A DNA stretch of 64,000 nt from Bradyrhizobium viridifuturi (GTDB lineage Bacteria; Pseudomonadota; Alphaproteobacteria; Rhizobiales; Xanthobacteraceae): contig NZ_LGTB01000008.1 in the NCBI RefSeq assembly GCF_001238275.1, forward strand, positions 124,001-188,000, read 5' to 3'. The notes beneath the pieces are model-generated. The model was not told the DNA's origin, ran no database searches, and saw nothing but the letters and a program-made list of their open reading frames with translations. Within the stretch, counting starts at the first letter, position 1. Each line of letters begins with the position of its first letter. A program made the translations under genes and the position numbers. Shown here in pieces: positions 56,706 through 64,000 of the stretch.

Positions 56706-57593
56706 ATGCAGACGCTTCGAACACCGGACGAGCGCTTCGCCGGCTTGCCCGGATTTGCTTTCGTGCCGCGCTACACCGAGATCGGCCCGCTGCGCATGCA
56801 CTATCTCGACGAGGGAATGAAGACCGCGCCGGTGGCGCTTTGCCTGCATGGCCAACCGACCTGGGCCTACCTCTACCGCAAGATGATCCCCATGCTCCTC
56901 GGCGCGGGTTTCCGCGTCGTGGCGCCGGACTTCTTCGGCTTCGGTCGCTCCGACAAGCCCGTCGACGAAGACATCTACACCTTCGACTTCCATCGATCCT
57001 CGGTGATGTCCTTGATCGAGGCGCTCGACCTGCGTCGCGTCATGCTCGTTTGCCAGGACTGGGGCGGATTGATCGGACTGACGATTCCGATGGACATGGT
57101 GAGCCGGTTCGACCGGCTGCTGGTGATGAACACGATGCTCGGCACCGGAGACATGCCGCTCGGCGATGGCTTCCTGGCATGGCGGGCCTTCTCCAACCGC
57201 AGCCCGGACATGGATATCATGGCACTGATGCAGCGGGCGGCCCCCTCGCTCGCAGACCAAGAAGCCGCCGCCTATGCCGCGCCCTATCCGGACGTGCGGT
57301 ACAAGACCGGCGTCCGACGCTTTCCCAATCTGGTGCCGGACCGGCCGGACGCCGGCGGCGCTGCGCTTTCGCGGCGTGCGCGGGACTTCTGGTCGCAGCA
57401 CTGGAGCGGACAGAGCTTCATGGCGGTCGGCATGAAGGACCCGGTGCTCGGGCCGCCGGTGATGAGCCAGTTGCGGCAGGTGATCCGAAACTGTCCACCG
57501 CCGCTCGAACTGCCCGATGCCGGACATTTCGTGCAGGAGGCCGGCGAGATCATCGTCGTGGAGGCGCTGAAGAGTTTTGGCCCGGTGCGCTGA
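56706..57593 (+). CDS. Haloalkane dehalogenase
   Basis: A 295-residue alpha/beta-hydrolase of the haloalkane dehalogenase subfamily I. The oxyanion region is HGQPTW (48-53), the nucleophile D118 is followed by the halide-binding W119 (CQDWGG), and the catalytic acid D245 (MKDPVLG) and base H274 (DAGHFVQE) are in register with DhlA (D124, W125, D260, H289). W159 may be the second halide ligand. It releases halide from alkyl halides. The start MQTLRTPDERF follows AAGGGAGAG by a few bases. Confidence 0.88.
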   Translation: MQTLRTPDERFAGLPGFAFVPRYTEIGPLRMHYLDEGMKTAPVALCLHGQPTWAYLYRKMIPMLLGAGFRVVAPDFFGFGRSDKPVDEDIYTFDFHRSSVMSLIEALDLRRVMLVCQDWGGLIGLTIPMDMVSRFDRLLVMNTMLGTGDMPLGDGFLAWRAFSNRSPDMDIMALMQRAAPSLADQEAAAYAAPYPDVRYKTGVRRFPNLVPDRPDAGGAALSRRARDFWSQHWSGQSFMAVGMKDPVLGPPVMSQLRQVIRNCPPPLELPDAGHFVQEAGEIIVVEALKSFGPVR

Positions 57594-58281
57594 AGCACGC
57601 AAATATTCGCGTTCTCGCGACATGAATTGTCCGAGTCTTGCTCTTCGTTCCGCCCTCTCTTCACAGAGGGCGCAGGGAAAGCCGGGTGCCGATCGCACCC
57701 ATGGGCCCCGAGCGTGGGTAGAGAGCTCGGGGGTCGGACCACAGGTGTAACCGGAAACAACCCGGCTTTCCCTGCGCGATGGGCTACGGCTTATACGTGC
57801 TCTCCCCGGCGAGACTGGGCTTGCTTGTCACCGCCTTCGCAAAGCGCTTTCGCGCTTTGCGCGAGGACACCTGCCACCAGGGCGTCAGGACCACACGACT
57901 TCACCGTCCGCATCAGTCACACTCGTCAGTCGCGACGTCAGCGTCCACCGCATCTCACGCCGCGTTCGTGACGACCGCGAAGCGCCCCTCGTGTCGGGTG
58001 AGACGGATATATTGAACATCTGAGTTGGGTCCGGCGTCAAGCGAAATTCTGAAAAGCCGAACGACTAGTTTGACGCTGGACCGCGGGATGGGTGGCGCAC
58101 TAGCAATACCCGTCACCTCACCGCGCGGCGCAACCGATGGGTATCGCTGCGCCTTGCACGGTCCGGTGCAGCGGCCGGCATGCGAGCGCGACCGCTGATC
58201 CCACCGACCAATTATCACACGTTATTGTCGCCCGGTTTCGTGCCTCCTACCGTTTGCCGAAAACGGAGGCCGGGTGAAAAA
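57594..58281. repeat. Repeat-rich non-coding gap
   Basis: 688 bases with no convincing gene. A perfect 17-base inverted repeat (57670-57686 with 57761-57777, starting GCGCAGGGAAAGCC) encloses 74 bases, and a nine-base perfect hairpin GCAAAGCGC-TTTC-GCGCTTTGC lies at 57839-57860. I recall similar sequence in several Bradyrhizobium loci, where it is often mis-annotated as small proteins. It may terminate transcription or be a decayed mobile repeat. The stretch from about 58100 to 58281 shows nothing. Confidence 0.7.
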
Positions 58282-58470
58282 ATGCAGGACATGCTGACGC
58301 ATCTTGAGAAGCTTCGCACCGACGCTGCGGAGTGTGCCCTGATCCGCGACCTCACCACCGACATCCAGAAGCGCGAACTGTTCACCAAACTGGCCGAGCA
58401 TCTCGCGGCCCTCGCGGCGGAGGTCGAAAAGGCCATCGCCGCGGCCCGCAGGGAGGGCGAAGCCATCTAG
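58282..58470 (+). CDS. Small helical protein, 62 residues
   Basis: A short, probably all-helical protein: LTHLEKLRTDAAECALIRDLTTDIQKRELFTKLAEHLAALAAEVEKAI. GGAGG lies 12 bases ahead, rather far, so the start could be the second ATG nine bases on. No family recognised, but the amphipathic pattern looks real. Confidence 0.6.
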   Translation: MQDMLTHLEKLRTDAAECALIRDLTTDIQKRELFTKLAEHLAALAAEVEKAIAAARREGEAI

Positions 58471-58722
58471 CGCGATGCCCTGCGGACGACACATGGAAAC
58501 CGCAGCGCCGATCACCGGAACCAACGTCACGGCAACGCATTGTGGTTACGCCCGTCGGTTGAGAGTTCACGTCCGGCCTCGTGTTGGTATGCCTCTCCGC
58601 CGGGTACTATTTGGTCGGCATCTGTTGCACTTCAGGATCTTTCGTTTGGCACAAATTGCACAACCCGCATCCGGCAATGCGTCCCGGTCGCGACAGCAAA
58701 CCATCCCCGCAAGAGACGCGCA

Positions 58723-58956
58723 ATGAAGATGGACAAGGCCATCTGGTACGTCTCATTCGCGCTGAGAAATCCAGACGCCGGACACCACCGCTTCGCGCGC
58801 CAGACCCGCACCTTCACATCCGAGCAGGATGCGAAGGCGTTCGCACGCACCCTGCTCGTTCAGACGCAGGACGTCAGCGCCGGCACGATCAATCCGCACA
58901 TGCCACGGCGCGTGATCGCGCCCGCGGCGATCACGGCATGGGCCGGCGAGAGCTGA
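58723..58956 (+). CDS. Small conserved-looking protein, 77 residues
   Basis: Starts MKMDKAIWYVSFALRNPDAGHHRFARQTRTF, then a short helical EQDAKAFARTLL and an C-terminal IAPAAITAWAGES. It looks soluble. I recall proteins of this shape in Bradyrhizobium without known function. It is tail to tail with the FAD-oxidase gene. The 250 bases between it and the previous gene show nothing. Confidence 0.6.
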   Translation: MKMDKAIWYVSFALRNPDAGHHRFARQTRTFTSEQDAKAFARTLLVQTQDVSAGTINPHMPRRVIAPAAITAWAGES

Positions 58957-58965
58957 GATTATACT

Positions 58966-60237
58966 CTACAGAAATCGCGACGGCGCGAACGGCGCGAGCG
59001 GAATCTCCGGTGTCTGGCCACTGAGCAATTGCGCAACCAGCCGGCCGGTGCGGGCCGAGCCGACCAGGCCGACATGGCCGTGGCCGAAGGCATAGACGAC
59101 ATCGCGCGTGGCGCGGCTATGACCGATGCAGGGGCGCCCGTCGGGCATGCTCGGGCGGTGGCCGAACCAGGTCTTGATGCGCGATGGCGGGATATCCCTC
59201 GGCAGCTTCGGGAACATGCTGAACAGATGCTCGCGCAGGATCTCGGCGCGTCTCCAGTTCGGCTCGGCCTCGAGCCCGGCGATCTCGACCGTGCCGGCGG
59301 CGCGCAGCCCCTTGTCGGTCCAGTTGACGACCATCTTGGCGTCCGAGGCCATCATCGAATTGCGCGGCCCGGATTCCGGGCTCTCGATCATGACGTGATA
59401 GCCGCGCTCGGTCTCCAGCGGCAGCGGATCGCCGATCGATGCGGTCAGCTGCTTCGAGCGCGCGCCCGCGGCGACGACCGCCGCATCACAGGCAATCTCG
59501 CCGCTCTCGGTGACCACAGCAACGAGCCTGTCGCCGGAAAGCTTGAGGCCCGTGGCCTTCGCGGCGACGCGCCCGGCACCGTTCGCGATCGCGTGCGCGG
59601 CGAGTGCCGTCACATAGGCGCCCGGATCGCGGCAGCGTCCGGCCTCCTCGACCACGACGCCGAACTTGTAGCGCGGATGCAGATCGGGCTCGCGCTGGCG
59701 CATCTCGTCTTCGTTGAGCTCCAGCCATTCGATGCCGACGCGCTTGCGGATCCGCCAGCCGAGATCCTTGTCGAACGGCGCGCGTGACGGAAACACGTGC
59801 ATGACGCCGCGCCGCTCGATCAGCTCGGGGACGCCGGCTTCCTCGGCGAGCTGCCGGTGCAGCAGCGGCGCGTCCTTGAGCAGCTCGCGCATCGCCCGCG
59901 CGGTAGCCTCGACCTGCGCCTCGGTCCAGCTCGACAGCAGATACTTGACCAGCCACGGCAAGGCCTTCGGCAGATACGACCAGCGGATCGCGAGTGGCCC
60001 GAGCGGGTCCATCAGATAGCCCGGCACCTTCTTCCAGGTGCCAGGCTCGGCCGGCGGGATCACCGAATGAGACGACAGCCAGCCGGCATTGCCATAGCTC
60101 GCCGCCTGCTGACCGCCGGGCTCGCCCGGATCGATCAAGGTAACGCGATGGCCAAAGCGCTGCGCCTCGATGGCGCTGATCACGCCGACCGCGCCGGCGC
60201 CGATGATCGCGACGTGACGGCGGGCAGATTCAGGCAT
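58966..60237 (-). CDS. FAD-dependent D-amino acid dehydrogenase-like protein
   Basis: A 423-residue flavoprotein of the DAO/DadA type. The FAD-binding motif is VAIIGAGAVGVISAIEAQRFGHRVTLID at about residues 8-35; the end reads RPSMPDGRPCIGHSR and YAFGHGHVGLVGSARTGRLVAQLL, typical of DadA. It would oxidise a D-amino acid to a 2-oxo acid. The start overlaps the TPP-enzyme stop by one base (TGATG), so the two are translationally coupled. Confidence 0.87.
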   Translation of the reverse strand: MPESARRHVAIIGAGAVGVISAIEAQRFGHRVTLIDPGEPGGQQAASYGNAGWLSSHSVIPPAEPGTWKKVPGYLMDPLGPLAIRWSYLPKALPWLVKYLLSSWTEAQVEATARAMRELLKDAPLLHRQLAEEAGVPELIERRGVMHVFPSRAPFDKDLGWRIRKRVGIEWLELNEDEMRQREPDLHPRYKFGVVVEEAGRCRDPGAYVTALAAHAIANGAGRVAAKATGLKLSGDRLVAVVTESGEIACDAAVVAAGARSKQLTASIGDPLPLETERGYHVMIESPESGPRNSMMASDAKMVVNWTDKGLRAAGTVEIAGLEAEPNWRRAEILREHLFSMFPKLPRDIPPSRIKTWFGHRPSMPDGRPCIGHSRATRDVVYAFGHGHVGLVGSARTGRLVAQLLSGQTPEIPLAPFAPSRFL

Positions 60238-61901
60238 CAGCGCACAGCCTGCTCGGGCACAAAATCCTTGCCGACCGACAGCGCGCGCTGATCGACCAGG
60301 CAGTGCAGGATCGCAGGCTTGCCGGAAGCCAGCGCGCGCTCGAAGGCGGGCGCGAAGTCCTCGGTGCGCTCGACCCGCTCGCCATGGCCGCCGAACGCCT
60401 TGGCGTACAGCGCGAAGTCCGGGTTCTTGAGCTGGGTGCCGACGACGCGGCCGGGATAGTCGCGCTCCTGATGCATGCGGATGGTGCCGTATTGCGCGTT
60501 GTCGATCACGACGACGATCAGCGGCGCGTCGTACTGCACGGCGGTAGCGAACTCCTGCCCGTTCATCAGGAAGCAGCCGTCGCCGGCGAACGCCACGACG
60601 ACGCGATCCGGATGCTGCCGCTTGGCCATGACAGCCGCCGGCACGCCATAGCCCATCGAGCCCGAGGTCGGCGCGAGTTGCGCCGCGAAGCTGTGGAAGC
60701 GATGGTGGCGATGAATCCAGCCGGCATAGTTGCCGGCGCCGTTGCAGACGATCGCATCCTTCGGCAGCCGATCGCGCAGCCAGGTGACGACTTCGCCATA
60801 TTGAAAATTGCCCGGCAGCTCGCGTGGCTTGTCGGTCCAGGCCAGATAATCCGCGTGCGCCTTCGCCGCCTCGCCCTTCCAGGCGGGCGTCGCCTTAGGC
60901 TTCATGGTTTCGATCGCGGCGGCGAAGGCGGCAGGCGTCGCCTGGATCGCCAGCGCCGGCTGGTAGACGCGGCCGAGCTCTTCGGCGCCGGGATGCACAT
61001 GGATCAGCTGCTGGCTCGGCGTGGGGATGTCGAGCAGCGTGTAGGACGATGACGGCATCTCCGACATGCGGCCGCCGATCAACAGGATCACGTCGGCGCC
61101 GGTGATGCGGTCTTTCAGCTTCGGGCTCGGGCCGATACCGAGATCGCCGGCATAGTGCGAGTGGTCGGCGTCGATCAGCGAGGCGCGACGGAACGAGGTC
61201 GCGACCGGGAGATCAAAACGCTCGGCAAAGCGCGCAATGCCTTTCGCCGCCTCTGCGGTCCAGGCCGAGCCGCCGAGCACCACGATCGGCGCCTTCGCGG
61301 ATGCGAGCATCGCGCCGAGACGCTCGAGATCGGACGGGGCCGGCCAGGTGGCCGCAGGCTCGACCTTCGGCGCGTCGGTGATGGCTGCGGTTTCGGTCAG
61401 CATGTTCTCCGGCAGCGAGATCACGACCGGACCAGGACGGCCCTGCAGTGCGACGCGGAACGCGCGTGCGACCAGCTCGGGAATGCGGTCGGGACGATCG
61501 ATCTCGACGGCCCATTTCGCCATGGTGCCGAACACTGCCTTGTAGTCGAGTTCCTGGAACGCCTCGCGCTCACGCATGCCGGTATCAACCTGGCCGACGA
61601 ACAGGATCATCGGGGTGGAATCCTGCATCGCGATGTGCACGCCATGGGCGGCATTGGTCGAACCGGGGCCGCGGGTGACGAAGCAGATGCCCGGACGTCC
61701 GGTGAGCTTGCCATAGGCTTCAGCCATCATCGCAGCGCCGCCCTCGGCGCGGCAGATCACGACATCGATTGGGCTGTCATGCAACGCGTCGAGCGCCGCC
61801 AGATAGCTCTCGCCAGGCACGCAGGTGACGCGTTCCACGCCTTGCGCGACCAGCTGGTCGATCAGGATCTGGCCTCCGGTGCGGGCATTGCTTTTGGTCA
61901 T
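60237..61901 (-). CDS. Thiamine-diphosphate-dependent enzyme (acetolactate synthase-like)
   Basis: A 554-residue TPP enzyme with the three-domain layout of acetolactate synthase. The catalytic glutamate is E53 (CRAEGGAAMMAEAYG), the middle domain is FAD-like in position (PIVVLGGSAWTAEAAKG), and the C-terminal domain has the TPP motif AGDGCFLMNGQEF with a later Asn in VIDNAQYGTI. It is not paired with a regulatory subunit, so it is not the biosynthetic IlvB. Coupled to the DadA-like gene, it may act on the 2-oxo acid that enzyme makes. Confidence 0.87.
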   Translation of the reverse strand: MTKSNARTGGQILIDQLVAQGVERVTCVPGESYLAALDALHDSPIDVVICRAEGGAAMMAEAYGKLTGRPGICFVTRGPGSTNAAHGVHIAMQDSTPMILFVGQVDTGMREREAFQELDYKAVFGTMAKWAVEIDRPDRIPELVARAFRVALQGRPGPVVISLPENMLTETAAITDAPKVEPAATWPAPSDLERLGAMLASAKAPIVVLGGSAWTAEAAKGIARFAERFDLPVATSFRRASLIDADHSHYAGDLGIGPSPKLKDRITGADVILLIGGRMSEMPSSSYTLLDIPTPSQQLIHVHPGAEELGRVYQPALAIQATPAAFAAAIETMKPKATPAWKGEAAKAHADYLAWTDKPRELPGNFQYGEVVTWLRDRLPKDAIVCNGAGNYAGWIHRHHRFHSFAAQLAPTSGSMGYGVPAAVMAKRQHPDRVVVAFAGDGCFLMNGQEFATAVQYDAPLIVVVIDNAQYGTIRMHQERDYPGRVVGTQLKNPDFALYAKAFGGHGERVERTEDFAPAFERALASGKPAILHCLVDQRALSVGKDFVPEQAVR

Positions 61902-62791
61902 GAGGGCTCCCTGCGGGCATTAGCGCGCCTTGGCGTCGCGCGGATCGTCGTCCCACGGGGTATGATAGACGGAAATATGGTGCAAGGCCGAAGCCGCGTC
62001 GCGAGGCCGCAGCGACGTCAAGCCATGCGATAGGCAATGGGCAACGCTGTTTCATCATCGATTTCCGCAGAGCGGAGCATCGCGGGCCGGATCGCGGCGG
62101 CCGGGCCGGCGAGCAAGCCAATACCCTCCGTCCACATCCTGGACGCATCTCGCCGCCGGACGCCATATCGCGACGCCGGTCGCCGGGATCGATCCGGTAT
62201 CACGCAACAATCTATTTAAACGTGTATACATAACGCTCACTACCACCAACGGTGCGGCAGCCTAACCGCCATTGCACGACGCCGATCGCCGCGCGCGGCG
62301 CGGACGCGGGACGATGATCCGCATGCCGCATCGTCAAGACGAAAGCGCAAGACAACAATGCGAGACGATCGAAGTCAGGCACACTACGATGCGCGTGACG
62401 ACAGCGTGGCACAAACTGCACACGCAGCTCGATCATGTGCACGACAACGATCACAAGCAGCGCGCGCGTGCGCTTCCGTATGACTACGGTGCGGCGATCG
62501 ATAGCTTCGCATCACGCGCCGCTGAACCGCCGGATTCCACAGCAAATCGCGGCCTTGCACGCAGATATCGACTGTGTGCACCGCATGCACCACGCGTGAT
62601 GCCTTGCGCGATCACGCGCGGCGCATTGCATGCGCTTTGGGACGGAACTCGAATCGCCTACGGTTCGACGCAGTCACAAATTCGTAGATCGTGTATCGCA
62701 CCTGCCCGCTCACCGGCGGCGGAACGCCTTCTGCTGCCGATCAGGTGCAGTGTTTCGGTTCACCAATTGATATCAATGCTGGAGGCAATGC
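61902..62791. other. 890-base non-coding gap before the chemoreceptor
   Basis: No credible gene in either strand. An AT-rich island occurs at about 62208-62245 (CAATCTATTTAAACGTGTAT). From about 62340 to 62720 the sequence is unusually rich in TGCA, GATC and GCGC words without an open frame of coding character. It presumably contains the promoters of the two flanking genes; a long 5' leader for the chemoreceptor is possible. Confidence 0.5.
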
Positions 62792-64000
62792 ATGTTGGGG
62801 ATGAAGGGCGTCGCAAGCGTGGTCGGCTCGGATAGTTCATATCGACTGTTCGACGACATGCCGATCAGTGTCATGCTCTGCGAGCTGGGCGATTTCAGGA
62901 TCACCTACATCAACGAGTCGACGCGGCAGAATCTGAAGAAGATCGAGCATGTGCTGCCGGTGAAGGTCGACGCACTGATCGGTCAGTCGATCGATATCTT
63001 TCACAAGAACCCGCAGCATCAGCGCCGACTGCTGTCCGATCCTAAGAACCTGCCGCACAAGGCCCGCATCACCATCGGCGGCGAGACGCTCGATCTCACC
63101 GTGACGGCGATGACCAATTCGCGCGGCCGCTATAGCGGGCCGATGCTGACCTGGGAGCTCGCGACCGAGAAGGCGCGGCTCGAAACCCAGACCGAGCGGC
63201 TGTTGCAAATGCTCGACAACATGCCGATCAACATCATGATGTGCGATACCGATTTCAACATCACGTACATCAACCAGACCAGCCTCAAGACGCTCGACAC
63301 CGTGAAGCATCTGCTCCCGGTGCGGCCGGACCAGATCCTCGGCAACTCGTTCGACATCTTCCACAAGAACCCGGCGCATCAGCGCCGCATCGTCGGCGAT
63401 CCCAAAAACCTGCCGCACGCGGCCAAGATCAAGCTCGGCCCGGAAACGCTCGACCTCAGGGTCTCCGGGCTGACCGACAAGCGCGGCAACTATACCGGCG
63501 CGATGCTGAGCTGGTCGGTGGTGACCGGCAATGTGAAGCTCGCGGACGATTTCGAGAGGGATGTAAAGGGCCTTGCCGGGATGCTGTCATCGGCCTCGAC
63601 GCAGATGCAGGGCACGGCACGATCGCTGACCACGACCGCCGAATTCGTCAATCAGCGCTCGGCAAGCGCGGCGTCCGCGTCGGAGGAGCTTTCCTCATCC
63701 GTCAACGAGATCAGCCGCCAGGTGTCCGAGGCGAGCCGCATCGCCCGCATGGCGGTCGAGGAAGCCGAGAAATCCGACAAACTGGTCGCGGGCCTCGTGA
63801 CCATGGCCCAGAAGATCGGCGACGTCGTCGCGCTGATCAGCCAGATCGCCGGTCAGACCAATCTGCTCGCGCTCAACGCGACGATCGAGTCCGCCCGCGC
63901 CGGCGAGGCCGGGCGCGGCTTCGCTGTCGTTGCCTCCGAGGTCAAGGCGCTGGCCAACCAGACCGCCAAGCCACCGAGGACATCTCGGCGCAGATCAACG
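62792..64000 (+). CDS. Soluble methyl-accepting chemotaxis protein with tandem PAS domains, partial
   Basis: About 400 residues to the window edge. Two related PAS-like domains repeat the blocks [10 protein letters not shown] / [21 protein letters not shown] and DPKNLPH. The signalling domain follows with [37 protein letters not shown], the standard chemoreceptor tip. No membrane span is present, so it is cytoplasmic. GGAGG lies six bases ahead of the ATG. At about 63970 a G is missing: as read, NQTAK is followed by PPRTS; with one G it becomes [10 protein letters not shown]. The C-terminus is outside the window. Confidence 0.85.
   Translation, partial: MLGMKGVASVVGSDSSYRLFDDMPISVMLCELGDFRITYINESTRQNLKKIEHVLPVKVDALIGQSIDIFHKNPQHQRRLLSDPKNLPHKARITIGGETLDLTVTAMTNSRGRYSGPMLTWELATEKARLETQTERLLQMLDNMPINIMMCDTDFNITYINQTSLKTLDTVKHLLPVRPDQILGNSFDIFHKNPAHQRRIVGDPKNLPHAAKIKLGPETLDLRVSGLTDKRGNYTGAMLSWSVVTGNVKLADDFERDVKGLAGMLSSASTQMQGTARSLTTTAEFVNQRSASAASASEELSSSVNEISRQVSEASRIARMAVEEAEKSDKLVAGLVTMAQKIGDVVALISQIAGQTNLLALNATIESARAGEAGRGFAVVASEVKALANQTAKPPRTSRRRST

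Noticed and set aside
54510..57698. Open frame of over 1000 residues extending MotA upstream on the minus strand
   Set aside because: The extension lies antisense to the oxidoreductase and dehalogenase genes; MotA has a clear start and ribosome site at 55283.
57600..58020. Small open frames in the repeat gap
   Set aside because: They run through perfect inverted repeats and have no ribosome site or coding character.
62272..62835. 187-residue open frame before the chemoreceptor
   Set aside because: Atypical composition and it overlaps the well-supported chemoreceptor start; no ribosome site.

Overview
The window is GC-rich, densely coded DNA from an alphaproteobacterium that most resembles Bradyrhizobium or a close relative. 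The pointers are the XL cluster for very-long-chain lipid A fatty acids, IalB- and BA14K-family proteins, Irr-box-like sites in front of an iron receptor, and several palindromic intergenic repeats of the kind scattered through Bradyrhizobium genomes. It looks like ordinary chromosome: there is one tRNA and I saw no transposase, integrase, phage gene or CRISPR array.

Layout. 0-3 kb: the end of a sugar-acid dehydratase and two short-chain dehydrogenases, probably one oxidative sugar pathway. 3-7.4 kb: LysR regulator, EamA exporter, rhomboid-free site-2 protease, a small membrane protein and an orphan ABC substrate-binding protein. 7.4-13.3 kb: an iron-siderophore operon on the minus strand (TonB-dependent receptor, PiuC-type hydroxylase, exbB, exbD, tonB) with a repeated TTCTAA operator array upstream. 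13.6-18.6 kb: MarR regulator divergent from an RND efflux adaptor and permease. 18.6-26 kb: IalB-like protein, arylsulfatase divergent from a TetR regulator, GNAT acetyltransferase, tRNA-Gln(CUG), penicillin-binding protein 1A. 26.5-36.9 kb: coiled-coil protein, gamma-glutamyltransferase, amino-acid permease, BA14K protein, sulfite dehydrogenase plus cytochrome c, DUF1801 protein, extradiol dioxygenase with a palindromic operator, and a PAS-GGDEF-EAL protein. 37-42 kb: HerA-like ATPase, AhpD-like peroxidase, MgtC protein, ParB-like protein, KirBac-type potassium channel. 42.4-46.7 kb: acpXL, fabZXL, two ketoacyl synthases and lpxXL. 46.8-55.3 kb, minus strand: polyamine-binding protein, aminotransferase and rhodanese; two tandem Kup potassium transporters; MotB and MotA. 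55.6-64 kb: quinone oxidoreductase, haloalkane dehalogenase, a repeat-rich gap, two small genes, a translationally coupled TPP enzyme and D-amino-acid-dehydrogenase-like pair, and a soluble chemoreceptor with two PAS domains that runs off the end.

The most striking feature is not a gene. Eight otherwise well-conserved genes carry a reading-frame break: exbB, the RND permease, the arylsulfatase, the HerA ATPase, the ParB-like gene, fabF2XL, the first kup and the chemoreceptor. Seven are repaired by restoring one G on the coding strand beside another G, and the repaired lengths fit the families. An assembly with systematic one-base deletions is the simplest explanation, so these genes may be intact in the living organism. 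I found no convincing undescribed multi-gene system. The best leads for new biology are the operator arrays, the paired TPP enzyme and oxidase, and the ParB-like/KirBac pair.
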